A stretch of DNA of 64,000 nucleotides from Guyanagaster necrorhizus (GCF_019112545.1 NW_025064881.1:2429465-2493464); one strand, 5' to 3'. Positions 42,633 through 54,943 are shown, counted from the stretch's first letter. A program made the numbers and translations. Notes: a model not told the origin generated them from the sequence alone.

Positions 42633-45600
42633 ATGGCCGACAGCAAGGATGAAAACGATGCGATATCTGCACTCACCGGATTCTCACTCAACCATCTTCT
42701 CGATGGCATGTCGCTGCCTAGCGGTTCAGGCCTCTCTAATCAACTTGGAATTTCCGGTCTGCCAAGTTTGAACTCTAGCCAGATTTACAACGAGAGCTAT
42801 GATGATGATGATGATGAGGCCATCGGGAATGATCAGGGCGAAGATTGGGAGGCCCAAATTGACCAAGAGATGCAGGAGGAAGACATGGAATCCCCGGCGG
42901 CCAAGACAGAGCTTCACTCTCCAGATGTCGTAAGACGGAAACAGAGGCGAGTGCGCATAGTGAAGCGACTTATGGAGAGACCCAAAAGTGTGCACGAACG
43001 ATTCCCGGCGTTTCAGAAAGACAAGATACTCGATTTCAGTGAACTGTTCAAAGGGAACACGGTGAACAAGTCGAGACTCGCCAAGAGGCCTTTTCATAGT
43101 GAGTCTCCTGCTTCATGCCTGTGAAAAGTTGCTGAATATTTGACAGTCGAAACTGTGTATCCCCGAAGGAAGGAGGTACCCAAGGCATTCCTTGAAGCAG
43201 TCGTAGGCGACACGAAGCGGCAAGTCGAGAATAAGCGTGTTGAGGCCGTTGTTTCTGCTGGAAGTATCGAAGTAGATCTTCGAAAGGCTCTTGAGGTGTG
43301 TTTACGAATTATTCTTCTGCTTTCGGCACTCATCCTACCTCAGGAACGTGACAAAACAAACGTTCCTATATCATTACCCCTTCATGATCGAAGCTTCGAC
43401 CTCGTTCTGTTGTCGAATTGGGAGGACCAAATCATATACGAGCCGGAGAACACGTTCTCGCGCAGTATCAGCCTCCCGGAGAATAACCTTACGACACCAG
43501 TAAACAAAGCGTTAGAATCCGGTGCATGGACACAAAGTATTATATGGAGTCCTCGCGCACCATTCCGTGATTTCACCCAGCTAGAATTCAATCATGAAGA
43601 TGACGTTATCCCAGAAGACAGAACAGGTTTGTCATTTGCCGTTCTCCAAGCGTGACACGTAACTAATGTTCCTATAGCTGAAATGGCCAGGCCTCGGAAG
43701 AGGCTCAGAACCGACGCAGGCATTCGTGACAAGTTCAATCTATCAAACGACCACTTTTATGAGATTTCCAAAGACGGTCGCCATCGCGTCCGTCAAACCT
43801 TTGGTCAACTATCTGTGGAGCATGCCTATCCTGCACAGAAATTGCAGCTGCCGTTCGTGCGTAGTCGTTTTTTCGTATTTGATGAGGGAGTTTCAATCTG
43901 ACTTCCTCTGAAGTACAAGACTCGGCTGTCAAAACAAGAAGCCCGCTCTTTCCATCGCCCAGCTCTACAGTTTCCTTCAAATATCGAATTACGGTTCAGC
44001 AAGGTTCGCACTGCTAAGAAAAAGAAGGATAAAGCTGGTCGGCGATTGGGAAAAGGTGGAAATGTTGGAGAGGGTCTACATACCACCAGCGATCTCAGCC
44101 TTCGAGACACCAGCAACTTTGTTCTCTGGGAGTACTCGGTAGGTCGTTTCTGTCTTCCGTATGTGCTTTTCTTATTAAACTGGGGGGGTGCAGGAAGAAC
44201 ATCCTCCTATAATATCCAACTTTGGCATGGGCAGTGCGCTGGTAAATTATTACAGGAAGAAGGATGAGAAGGATGAACATATACCCAAGTTTGACTTGGG
44301 TGTTCCCTTCGTTCTTGAACCTCAAGATGATTCTCCGTTCATGAAATTTGGATACGTCTACCCAGGTCAAACAATGCCTGCATTGTACAACAACTTACTC
44401 CGGGCACCTCTTTTCCGACAAAAGCCTTATCCTACTGATTTCCTCATCATCCGCCATACCGTCAAAGGTGATACAAAGTATTTCATCCGGGAGATCAAAA
44501 ATCTCTTTGTCGTGGGACAGACGTATCCGGTCACCGAAGTTCCGGGGCCACATTCTCGCAAAATCACAAATACAATCAAGTACAGACTGCAGATCATCGC
44601 GTTCAAGCTGCTCCGAAAGAGTCAAGAGGAACGGCTGAAGATATCAAGGCTGATGAAGTACTTTCCTGATCAGAATGAGCTGCAGATGCGGCAAAGACTG
44701 AAAGAATTCATGGAATATCACCGTCGGGGACCACATCAGGGATTTTGGAGGCTGAAGCCCAATTTATCCATTCCAAGTGATGCTGAGATGCTGAAGATGG
44801 TAGGGCCGGAGCAGGTTGTCCTTACAGAGAGTATGCAAGTTGGCCAACGGCACTTGCAGGACTCTGGTTATAGTCAAACTGCGGATGCAGCGGATGGCGA
44901 TGAGTCGAATCTTTCGGTGGAGCAGCAGTTGGCGCCATGGATCACAACAAAGAACTTTTTGTTTGCTACCCAGGCGAAGGCAATGCTAAGGTTGCATGGT
45001 GAGGGCGATCCAACGGGAAGAGGGGAGGCTTTTAGCTTTATCCGGATATCGATGAAGGAGATATTTGTAAAAGCGGGGGAAGATTATGAGCAGAAAATGG
45101 GTTTGTCTTATTTGTTTCCATACCCTTTCCTTCTATGACTGAATTGTCATTGCAGCCGAGGCTGAGAATCGGCCAAAGTCTGCCCACCGTTATAACGTCG
45201 CGGAGCAACAGCAAATATATCGATCTGAGATTGAACGGATATGGAAGGCTCAGTTCGATTCGCTGAGTCGGAAGGACGAGCCAGTGTTGACGGAGGAGGA
45301 CAAGAGAAGATACAAGGAAAATGAAAAAGAGGCGCAAGCCAAGAAGGCGCTCAATCCCTACCTGTCTGGATTTGCGGCTACCGCGGCTCCTGGCTCGCCT
45401 GCTCCTGGACCCAGTCGAACCTCGTCTGTCGAGCGTGATATGAGTTTAGGACCTGACGGGGGCCGGCGAGTGCTGAGGATCAAGCGGTTGATGGATGGGG
45501 AGTGGCAAACGGAAATTATTCGAGACCCGGGCGTTATACGTGCTTATGTGCGAGGGAAGCAGCTCCTGGAGGAAGAGGCAACAATGGCTGACAGCCTAGC

Positions 45601-46095
45601 TCCCACAGGAGATGCAGATAAGGATAAACGGGCGAAGAAGAGACTCGAAGAGGAAATCGCCAGGATGAAAAAGAACCAAGAGAGACGGTTACATAGGAAG
45701 AATGCGAAGATCGTGAAGGAGGGTGGGACGCCGATGACTCTGAATAGACCTTTGAAACCTGATACAACACGGAGATGTGGGCATTGTGGGCAGATGGGGC
45801 ATATGAGTAAGTTTTTTTTTTTTTGTCTTGGGATGGTTGCTGATGCTGACCGGCTGTTTTTCTAGAAACGAACAGGAAATGTCCCAGGTGGGCAGAGTTC
45901 AACAGTGGTGCTGCACCTGTGGCGGCACCGGGACCTGCCGGGAGTCCTCCTCCTCCCACGACCAACACACCCAATCTCGGGTTTAATACGCCTTTTGCGC
46001 CGTCGCCTTTGGCTACTAGTACGTCTGCACAAGAGGTAGAGGAGCCTGCGGCGTCGAAACCTAAAATCAGGTTTACCATAAAGAACAGGGGTTGA
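42633..46095 (+). CDS. TAF1: transcription initiation factor TFIID subunit TAF1
   Basis: Largest TFIID subunit, which binds TBP and promoter DNA. N-terminal TAND-like region is short (ISALTGFSLNHLLDG). The central DUF3591 domain is complete: FKGNTVNKSRLAKRPF, MARPRKRLRTDAGIRDKFNL, SNDHFYEISKDG, PPIISNFGMGSALVNYYRKK, the winged-helix part RHTVKGDTKYFIREIKNLFV, VGQTYPVTEVPGPHSRK and PWITTKNFLFATQAKAML. A zinc knuckle lies near the C-terminus (RCGHCGQMGHMKTNRKCP, after intron removal). No bromodomain is present, as in other fungal TAF1 proteins. An in-frame ATG at 42546 is possible. About seven exons. Divergent from PA28 with 166 bp between starts. Confidence 0.93.
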
Positions 46096-46377
46096 AATAC
46101 TTATTATGTAAAAGTATAGCGGACGGACATTTTATATACCATGCTATATTTCTATTGTACTCTCGGAAAATATTGGCTGTTTCCATTGTGTAGACCTCTG
46201 CGCAGTGTGACTACTACGACTGTTGCTACTACACACTTGCACATATGAGAAGAGTGCAATGGCAAATTTAGACAAATGGTTCTTCCATGATAAATTATAC
46301 GGAGAATTGTAATGTACAATCTGAAGATCGACAGCAAAGTAGCTAAAAGAGACAAAAGTTTGTCGGCATGTTTCATA
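46096..46377. other. intergenic, convergent 3' ends of TAF1 and pacC
   Basis: 282 bp of A/T-rich spacer; only short frames. No gene seen. Confidence 0.45.
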
Positions 46378-48395
46378 TCAAGCAACCACCATCTCGACAT
46401 CGCGTTCCACAACTCGGTCCTTCATAACCGACTTCGGTGTGCCGTTGCGACGCTTATAATCAGAGTTGACGCTGACGAGCAAATCCTTAATAAGCTCGGC
46501 ATGATGTCGCCTCTCTTCGAAAGTTATCTCGCGTAGTTCTATCCGGGAAAGGTCGTCGCTTATACTTCTGATTCCCGGAAGGGTCTTTTGCGGAGACGAG
46601 GAGGTAAGTGGGGGTAGCTTGTATTGAGCATCTCCCGAAGTAAGGAGGGGGTACAGCGAGCCCTTCTTTTTTTCTGGGGAAGACGACGGCGGAGATGAAG
46701 CAAACAGTGAGGATGATGAAGATGAGGTGAGCTTGGCGGGAGGCCCACGATGCACGTCTTGCAATAGCTTGGGCTCGACCGGACTTGGTTTGGATGCGGT
46801 TGGGACCGATTTGAGGGGCACCATAGGACGCATAGCCTTGTTCACGTACTCGAGGGGGGAGATCGTCGCTGGAGGAGGAGGACCGCGGGAAGCACGGATA
46901 TAGTCAAAGTCGAGAGGCTGAGTAGTGGTGTGCTCGGCAGACGGGGATGGGTGATAAGGCGCGCTGGACATGTAGCGCGTAGAAGAGACGGGAGAGACGG
47001 AAGAGACGGAGGAGTTGCGGCGATGATAGTCGGCAGAGGACGGGTACTCGGCAAGCGAGGGATACCGCTGCTGGGTGGAGTAGTTGGCGTATTGCTGGGG
47101 CGGAGAGTTGGTTGGATATGGGGCGGGCTCGGGAGAATAATGCGCATGCGAAGGCGGCATTCCCGGCATCCCGGCAAGACCGAGCTGGGAAAGGGCGACT
47201 GGATCAAAGTAGTCGGGAGCGGGAGGGAAAGACGCAGCGGCGACAGAAGGCGGGTGGGGGCGCCCGGCAACATTCCTGCCGAGGGTGACCAAGAATTCGT
47301 TGACTGCTGCGAGCTCTTCTGGAGAACGGATCTCGACAGACACTGAGCGGGGATTAAAGTTGTGTTCGACAAAGCTGAGGCGGTCGGCCATACGGGGATC
47401 GTACGACGGATTTACGCGCCTCTTTTTCATGTCGGAGAAGAAGTCGTCGATATTGTAGCAATGGGGGCGCTTCGAGCCTGTTGAGACGGAGGAGGAGGGG
47501 TCATCCGTGCGCAGGTCCTCCCACGGCGGCAGCTGGTGCAGCATATGGAGGTCGTCTGAGGGCGACACATGATGGGCGACCTGATGGGACAGTTCGGGAG
47601 AGGGAGTGGGAAGGAGACCAAAGTGAGAGACTGGACACAGCGCAATCACTAAGGATACCACACACAAGGGCTGCAATAGACTACCGACCTTCAGAGGCTG
47701 ACGAAGAATGGGAGGTCGAGCGAGCAGCCGACACTCTGAGCTGCTTTTTCGGGTCTTCACCACCGCGGACCCTGCTGACGTAGAGGGGGTCTGCGACGGT
47801 GATTGCCTTTGAATGCTTGTGCTGCGCATGGTGCTCTTCAGTATGAATCTTTTCGTGTTTCTTGAGATCCTGTGGTCGCTTGAATGACTTTTGGCATATC
47901 TGCAAGGTGTGAGAAGGAAAGCAGGAAAGCGGTGAGAGCAGCATACGTCACAACAATGGGGCTTCAGTGGAGTATGAACTACGGGAGAAGAGGATCAGAG
48001 AAAGCTACCAAGGACCAAGGAGCTCTGAGCCTACCCCGCAGATGACTGGTAATATGATCTCGCTTGGCACAGGAAGTGCCACAGTCCTTCCAGTTGCATG
48101 TGAGACAGAGATTATTGGTGCTCTTGCGCCCAATGTGTTCGTTGCAGAGATGATTGTAGAGAAGCTCGGGGTCGCCAAATGAGTGGATGCAATCCTGCCA
48201 GAGACAGCGATGAGCGGGTGGAGGCTCTGAATCTGCTGGTGGGGGTGAGGCCAAGGACATGGGGGATGGAGGAAGAGGCGACATCTGAAGATAGGCCTGC
48301 TGCTGGAGAACGTCAAGGGGAACGAGCAGCCGACTGTCGAACTGGACGGACTGGGGCCAAGCAGAAGAAATGTCAGGGTGGTTCACTTTTGACAT
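46378..48395 (-). CDS. pacC: pH-response transcription factor PacC/Rim101
   Basis: Three-finger C2H2 regulator of ambient-pH responses, activated by proteolysis through the Pal/Rim pathway. Fingers: [19 protein letters not shown] (atypical first), [19 protein letters not shown] and, joined over two introns, [40 protein letters not shown] follows, a nearly invariant PacC stretch. The signature [20 protein letters not shown] with PRMADRL lies in the C-terminal half. Two YPxL motifs (YPSL and YPLL) could dock PalA/Rim20. Ends in ERDVEMVVA. Four exons. Upstream sequence carries six GCCAAG motifs, the binding site of this factor. Confidence 0.95.
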
Positions 48396-48410
48396 ACTTT
48401 ATAGCGGATT

Positions 48411-48546
48411 GCCAAGCTTTCCCGGTGTTTTCCTTGGCAGTTGTGGGATCCCTGCCAAGTCGATCAAATACAAATAACCAAGAACTCTTGGCCGGCCAAG
48501 CCTCTCCTAAAATAGATCTATCTCCGATTGGCTGGCCCTTGCCAAG
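48411..48546 (-). promoter_or_regulatory. cluster of six PacC/Rim101 sites upstream of pacC
   Basis: GCCAAG or its complement at 48411-48416, 48433-48438, 48454-48459, 48487-48492, 48495-48500 and 48541-48546, starting 16 bp before the pacC ATG. The fourth and fifth form an inverted pair (CTTGGCCGGCCAAG). The spacer is only 186 bp long and also serves as the 3' flank of the myosin light chain gene. Confidence 0.75.
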
Positions 48547-48581
48547 CTACCGTAGTACACTGCAACAAATAATGATAATGT

Positions 48582-49272
48582 TCATTTCTCCTCTTTCTTC
48601 TCCTCCTCCTCCTCACCATTTATTCCAAGTACTTTTACCCATTCACCGTAGTTAAAATTACCCTGCCGATCCGTAAATGGTCCTTTAAGCAGCCGGTCAA
48701 TCTGCAGCCCAGTTTCTTTGTTTTAGTGCCGACCGACATGTTGCACACACACATACCTCGCGGTCATCCATCCTGTCTCCCAACTCACTCAACCATTTCC
48801 TCATCTCTTCAACCTTGACCAAGCCACTGTCATTCTCGTCAAAGCACCCAAATGCCTCAACCAGCTCCTGCTCCGGATCAAACTCAAACAGCCTTTCATT
48901 CATCATGGTCAAAAACATCGTAAAGTTCACCCCCCGCTCGCCAACGACCGTCTCTCCTGGTCGCGACAGTAGTAGCTCTTGCATCATCTCTGACGACGGT
49001 TGGATTCCTGTAGCGCGAGCGCGGCTCAGTAATGTCACTATATACACCCACCTCTTTGATGACGTACCCAGACTCCCAAAAATCTCCCTCAAATCGTTCT
49101 CGCCTACCCATCCATCCTTGTCGTGATCAATCAACTGAAATGCCTCCTTGAACTGCTGGATCTGTGGCCCTTGGAACAAAGAGAATACGCCTGACGGCTC
49201 TCTCCTTGCTCTACTCTTCTGCGCCTTGGTCAGTGTCGTGGCGGGGCCTAACGTATTCGGGTAGCGAGACAT
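48582..49272 (-). CDS. RLC1: myosin II regulatory light chain
   Basis: EF-hand light chain that binds the IQ motif of type II myosin in the cytokinetic ring. MSRYPNTLGPATTLTKAQKS is followed by SGVFSLFQGPQIQQFKEAF and the first EF-hand loop DHDKDGWVGEND (Asp at 1, 3, 5 kept). The second and later hands are degenerate, with DENDSGLVKVEEM and FTDRQGNFNYGEWVKVL. A phosphorylatable Ser before VFSLF is present (PSG). Three or four exons; the end is TGA 48584-48582 after an acidic GEEEEEKKEEK tail encoded by GAG repeats. The frame stays open upstream of the chosen ATG for at least 66 codons. Confidence 0.85.
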
Positions 49273-49466
49273 TCTTCTTGGAAGGAGGTCGTGGTAGAGT
49301 GCCAACTTAGGAGAGCCGGATCCCACGCCACGTGATGCTACGCGACGCGATTTGATAAAATTAGCTAGGCTCACAGTCGGTTCCACAATTCTCCGATTGC
49401 CATCCACACACCGCACTGACGGAGACATCCTCTGATTGCTATTTGACGGTTGACTTTTCTTTGACG

Positions 49467-49730
49467 CTATCTAGTATGTAGACTGACAACGGTGTTTTGC
49501 TGGCATACCTTCTTTAAATCATGACCGTCGTATGCGTCGGATTTGCCAGTGCACCCTGAGTTTTTTTCTTTCCGAGATACCACGACACGTATGGATCCAG
49601 GCCGTGGAAAGCGCACGAGTAATGATAATGGCTTTTTGGATGGAACATCCAACTCCGTAATGCATGCATACTGACTCAGCTTTTCCCGAAAATGTTCCTT
49701 CATTGCAGAAAAGCTTACGACAGGATCCAT
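49467..49730 (-). CDS. small unknown protein or 5' exon of the light chain gene
   Basis: ATG 49730-49728 starts an 87-codon frame (MDPVVSFSAMKEHFREKLSQ, then LDVPSKKPLSLLVRFPRPGS) that ends at a TAG at 49469-49467. It is amphipathic at first, then basic. A possible 38-nt intron (49508-49471) would join it in frame to 66 more open codons and then to RLC1. No family recognised. It may be a short separate gene or an upstream part of the next one. Confidence 0.4.
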   Translation of the reverse strand: MDPVVSFSAMKEHFREKLSQYACITELDVPSKKPLSLLVRFPRPGSIRVVVSRKEKNSGCTGKSDAYDGHDLKKVCQQNTVVSLHTR

Positions 49731-50536
49731 CGCTAGCAAGGCATCTCAATGATGGATATTAGTAATTGCACTTGGCCCGCTTCAATATCATTAATCCTGT
49801 AGGTCCGAATCATCACCACGACTAAGAGATAGATATATATCTGAGGGATGTGCTATGATATCTGAAGAACACCCATGAAGATCTGGAGCCTGGAGTTCCG
49901 AGCTTGAAGAACACTGTCGCTACAGCCGGAGATTGGTCGGAGCATTGCAAACAAGTCGAAAAGACCACACAGGCTACAGTCCCATCCATGTTCACCTCTG
50001 CACCAAGTTGCTTGACCTGACATGCTATACGATTCATGACCTTGGCCATTCCAGAGCCCTACATATGCCTACATCAGTTGTATGAACCCCTCAAAGGCTC
50101 TGCCATGATTCATACTGTTGCTACAAGTCAGCTCTTGCTGTGGATGTATGGAAACCACCAGATCCACCCTAATATGTAGATGAACTCTCTATGAACATTT
50201 CCTCAGCTTATCTGTCATCATCCAACAGCATTTGTTTTCATGAATTGTTCTGTCAATGACTCTCTTGGGAGTGACCACATATCATCTGACATTGGTTTTC
50301 TATTGTACAAACTAATACCCATGCTCTTTCCTATATGTTTGGCTCTCTTCAGGATGTTATATGCATAAGAGACCACAAATGCCAGCTCCAACAATGGTGA
50401 TAGACATTTCTGACATTGATACAAGAGACAAAAAAATTAAGAGTCACCAGAAATACAGAAAAAATAGATTCCATCCTTGAAGGCCTTATCTCTGAGTACA
50501 GTAAATCTATGTAGAAGAGAAAGAGTAAAGTTGCCA
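49731..50536. other. transition from genes to repeats; no gene seen
   Basis: CG dinucleotides stop at 50030. Sequence after that is AT-rich with short frames only and probably decayed transposon DNA. The first 300 bp may be the promoter of the small upstream frame. Confidence 0.5.
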
Positions 50537-51229
50537 TGATTTTAGCCTCTAACCCTAAATCATGCCAGCTAAGGCTTAATAAGCCAACACTTAGGAAATC
50601 CTAATGAATCCCAACAGGATCACTCTCAGTCATGGAGAAACCTTGTAGAAGATGCACAACACACAGCATAGGACCAGGAGTATTGTCATTAGATAATGAG
50701 TAGTTGGTCTGAGACAATGAGACAATGACTTGGTTTGAGGCAGCAAGACAATGGCTTGGCTTGAGACAGCCAAGACTTTTCTATACAGTATTTAAGTCAG
50801 TAGTATACAGTGATATACTCTAGTCTTTGTCAGATGACAACCAAATAATCACAAATGCAATGCATTGCAACAGCTGGGGTCTGACACTAACTGAAGGTAA
50901 AGCAGAAGGATGAGGGTAATAATGTTTTGGATAATGATAAGGGGAGAGAGGTATAGAGGTTGATAGGCTATAACTGTCAGTGTTGGTACTGAAGTGGTAG
51001 TCACACTAAGAGTTTAGGAGTTTGATCAGTATATTGACCTTAGCTTGAGACTGAGGCATATCTCTGTATACTACTGATTTATGTACTGTATAGAAGTCTT
51101 AGTGATTAGGCACTAAGACTGTGTCTCAGTGTCTCAAACTCAGCTAAAGCAGCTGAACATGATCAGTCTCTGATCAAGCTATAAGCCAAGACAGCTAGAT
51201 ATAATTTAGAGGCTAAAATTATGATATTA
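50537..51229. repeat. inverted pair of related LTRs
   Basis: The left part reads as an LTR on plus, starting TGATTTTAGCCTCTAA and containing CTATACAGTATTTAAGTCAG. The right part read on minus starts with ATAATTTTAGCCTCTAA and holds CTATACAGTACATAAATCAG at the same offset. The outer ends therefore form a perfect 14-bp inverted repeat (ATTTTAGCCTCTAA) with weaker similarity inwards. The centre of symmetry is near 50,890. Confidence 0.6.
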
Positions 51230-51239
51230 CTCTCTCTTC

Positions 51240-51836
51240 AAGGCAATTGTCCTCAGTTACTCAGAAGAGCCCTGGAAATAAGGCAACAGCTTTGTCTTTT
51301 CTATTGATCTCTACTGAGATGTCACATGTCTGGTCTAGGGGAAATAGTTGGATTATGAGTATCTCTGCCTTGATTTCATTGGTGTCTTTCCATATATAAA
51401 GCTTTTTAGCCTTGAATAGGTGTTGTTTGAGTTCAAAGAGGAGCTTTTGAGTTTTGATGTAGTCTGACTTATTGAATATTAATCTAAGTCTAATGTTGTT
51501 CACTGCAGCAAGTGCTGCATAGTACTTTGCAATAAGCCTTTTTGCATATGGAAGGTCATTTTCAGCATACCAGTAGTTCTTCTCATTACTATATCCCTTG
51601 AAATGGATAAGAAACTACTGTTTTCAATAATAAATTTTATCATCAAGAATGGTATCAATCTTATATTCATCTTCATCATCCACAACTATCAGTTTGAGTG
51701 GTGATGGCATTCTCTGGTTGGAAAACTCTGCTGTTTAGAATAGTTTAAGAAGGGTTTTGTTGAAGACAGGATAGATTTTTTACATCTTTAGGATAGCCAA
51801 TTCATATGCCACATTGCTTACTTTTAGGCTTTCAGC
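51240..51836 (-). pseudogene. chromovirus fragment A: integrase end and chromodomain
   Basis: Minus-strand frames give a chromodomain-like stretch (YKIDTILDDKIYY, then FLIHFKGYSNEKNYWYAEN and LPYAKRLIAKYYAAL) preceded by NKTLLKLF and FSNQRMPSP, the usual end of a Ty3/gypsy integrase. Several stops interrupt it. The 3' part continues to the inverted LTR pair. Confidence 0.65.
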
Positions 51837-51837
51837 C

Positions 51838-52140
51838 TGCTATAGAGATGTAGACAATGGAAATGACATCCAATGAGTTGGCAGCTAAAGCTTATATAGG
51901 AAAGCCAAAGAAGTCATTTAAAGAAATAGTTCCTGAATATTACAGAGACTATTGTGATATTTTCAGTAAAGCAAACTTTGATAAATTACCACTATAAAAG
52001 CCTTAAGATCATGCAATTGAGCTGGTCTCTAGTGCTAACACTAATCTGAACTGCAAAGTATATCTACTCAGGTAGACAGAGCAAAAGAAGCTAGATAAGT
52101 TTCTTAATGAGAACTTGACCAGCAGAAGAATCTGTTAGGC
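51838..52140 (+). pseudogene. chromovirus fragment B: reverse transcriptase N-terminus on plus
   Basis: Plus-strand frame with FKEIVPEYYRDYCDIFSKAN, then FDKLP and DHAIELVSSANTNLNCKVY followed by LDKFLNENL. It is homologous to the segment just before the reverse transcriptase in element E (FEEMVPEWVHNYQNLFKKES), but in the opposite orientation. Truncated on both sides and interrupted by TGA and TAA. Confidence 0.65.
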
Positions 52141-52162
52141 CTAGATGATATATGACCACAAA

Positions 52163-52582
52163 CATGTAATAAACAAATGCTGTATCAAGTTCATACAGTC
52201 ATGTTTGAGTCCACTAAGTGTGTATAGTGGTGTTATATCTCAAGGTCAATACAAGTTGACTCAAGATAAAGTGGTAGGATAAAGGATAGCTTGAGGCTGA
52301 AGATATATGATGCTATCTATGCTTGCTTATATACTGTTCACCTCTTAGATAAATATAGCTCTACTGATTGTATGTGTCTGTGCTATAGTGCTCATTGTTC
52401 TGGAGTACTATGATTACTTATAAAAGAGATGTTGTCTTGTCATCAGAGCATCACTATGTGTTGTAAAACAATGGTGGATTGTACTGACTAAGGTTGTCCC
52501 ACAGTCTTGTGGCTTGTTTAGACACTCTGACTAAGCATAAATAGGGGTAAAGAAAAGAAAAAGAATAGAAATTATAACATTA
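52163..52582 (-). repeat. LTR of element C
   Basis: Shares its outer ends and order with the LTR at 57244-57722: ATGTAATAAAC on the left, AAATTATAACATTACTC on the right, with a purine-rich tract (AAGGAGAGAG on minus) next to it. About 420 bp and strongly diverged. Confidence 0.6.
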
Positions 52583-54525
52583 CTCTCTCCTTAAGATTAT
52601 CATTCTGATAGTTTAATTTAGGGATAATTTGTATTCATGTATAGCTTTGTCAGCATTCATTTGCTTCTTGTTGACCTATTGATTAGACTCTGGCCCATAC
52701 TCCTTCCAACTGACCAAGTAGTTGACAGTGGTTGTCAGATCTCCACTATGCACATGCACTTTTCAGAGTTTGTGATTTAATACTTGATCAATTTTATAAT
52801 GCTCCTCATCATAGATCAGATCAGATGGTGGCAGAGGTGGTTGCTCCTGATTAGAGAAGGCAAATGCAACATATAGAGTTAAGAGGGATTTATTGAAAGT
52901 GTCATAAATATGCCAGGAGGAGGGGAGGTGGAGTCTGTATGCAGAGGCACCAACTTTGGCTAGGATTAGAAAGAGACCTGTATATTTGTCAGCTAGCTTG
53001 CATTTGAAGTGTGGGAGATGAAGGTTGGTGGTATCTAGCCAGACCTTGTTATTCATGTTGTAGGTGTAGAGGGCTCAGCAGTATTTATCATATTAAAGTT
53101 TCATTGTAGCAGTGGCTTTTTTAAGAGTGGTCTAGATTTTGGTATGGATTTTTGTCATCTTAGTGGCAAAGTCTGTCAAGACAGAGGTAGATGTATAGTG
53201 TTGAGAGATTTGAGTGATGTTGGGATGTCTTCTATAGTTGATAAAGAAGGGTGTTTTTCCTGTTGCAGAATAGACTCTGTTGTTGTGCTAGAAGGCTGTA
53301 AGAGCAAGCCATTCCATCCAGTCATCTTGTTGGTAATTGATGAACATATGCAAATACTTTTCAATCTCCTGATTGATGTGCTCTGTTTGCTCATTAGTTT
53401 GTAGATGATAAGCAGTTGAGGTGTTGCTTCAGATACCAAGTAGTCAGTATAGATCATTGAGGAATTTCAAGATGAATTGCAGACTGTGATCAGAGATGAT
53501 GACTTGCAGCATGCTGTATTTCAAGTATACCTCATTCTGAAGGATTTTTGCTTATCCTTCTGAGGAGAGTTCTGTTGAACAGACAATCAGAACAATCATC
53601 TTCAAGAACTGATCAACAATAATGAGGATTGTACTATACCCATTATAATCCAAGAGACCAGTGATTATATCAATGAAGATATGAGTCCATGGTTTTATCA
53701 GGACTTTGTTTGAGTGTAAGAGGGCTAGATGAGCATATATTGAGGACTTAGTCCATTGGCAAGTCTTGCACTCTTTAACATACTTGTTGATATCTCATGC
53801 TATCTTTAGTCACTAATACTCCCATAAAACTAGTTTTTTGGTCTTAAAAATCCCCAGGTGTCTTGCTGTCACATGATTGTGACTCATAGTGATGATTTCC
53901 TCTTGCAATGATAGTTTCTGCAGAACATAAATGCATCTGTCATAATAGAGAAGACTGTTGTCTTTGGTGACACCTCTTTCATAATTTAGTGATGTAGTGA
54001 TCTCTTGGTCTCAGAGATTCAGTTGTCAGACTGCACTTCAGATTTTGATGTGAATCTCTTCTTTGGTCAGCATGATTATAGCACAGAAGTGTTCTGATTT
54101 CAACAGTATGACCCCTTCATTATTCTCCTCTCTTTGATTGTAGTCTGCATGTTGACTCAGCAGATCAGCCTTTTTGTTGGCCACTTCTATCTTATAATGT
54201 AATGTGTAGTGATATTCTGAGAGCTCTATCACCTATTGGGCCTGCTATCAGTTCAACTTCTGAGGAAGGCAGAAATATCATAAGTTCTGATGATCCATCC
54301 ATACTTCAAAGACTTGTGTTGCTCTGATCAAATAGTGGCATCACTCTGCAAGTGCTAGCATGATGACTAGCAACTCTTTATCATAGATCTCATAGTTTCT
54401 TTCTGTGACCATCAGGGCCTTAGAGAGAAACATCACTGGCTGCCACTTTCCTTTCTGTTCTTGAGAGAGAAAGTGCTGATCACCCCTTCACTTGAGTCTG
54501 CCTCCACTCTGAATCTGTTATGATT
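52583..54525 (-). pseudogene. element C: chromovirus pol remnant (integrase, RNase H)
   Basis: Reading minus: RNase H part with KALMVTERNYEIYDKELLVI and MLALAEWRHYLI at about 54300-54420, then IELSEYHYTLHYKIEVANKK, an integrase part around 53100-53800, then NNKVWLDTTNLHLPHFKCKL, IYDEEHYKIDQVLNHKL (chromodomain start). Stops are frequent; TGA stands where CGA is expected (for example twice in the segment near 54010-54030). The upstream part of pol is missing at a junction with element D. Confidence 0.7.
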
Positions 54526-54943
54526 TTCCTTCCCTTTTCTTGATTTAACCTCTATTTATGCTTAGTCAGAGCACTAGAATGGGTGCTTAGGACTGTGGGA
54601 TAAGGCTTAGTCAGCACAACTAGCCAAGTCCATCATTGTCTTTCAACACAATAGCATTGCCTGATGATACACAATCAACCTTTTATGTATGCTAGTAATG
54701 CTTAAGGACAATGGGCACAACAGACAGAGAAACACACAATAAGTATATAGTATTATTAGAAGACCTTATACAGTATTTAAGAAGCTCACTCTCACTGGTA
54801 AAACCCAGCTTTGAGCTAAAGTTTATCTTCACACTATCTTATACTTAAGCTGATTCTCTTAGCCTTGTGACATATTGATCAGAATATGCATCAGTGGACT
54901 TGATCACTTTACCTGAAGTGCAAGATAGTGGTCATTTATCATG
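54526..54943 (+). repeat. LTR of element D, plus orientation
   Basis: Starts TGTTATGATTTTCCTTCCC. It shares with the reverse complement of the E LTR the strings GTGCTTAGGACTGTGGGA, CAGTATTTAAG and CCCAGCTTTGAGCTAAAGTT in the same order, and ends near CATTTATCATGTG. It abuts the broken RNase H of element C. Confidence 0.65.

Noticed and set aside
47000..47346. Gly/Arg-rich plus-strand frame
   Set aside because: Antisense of the Pro/Ser-rich part of pacC.
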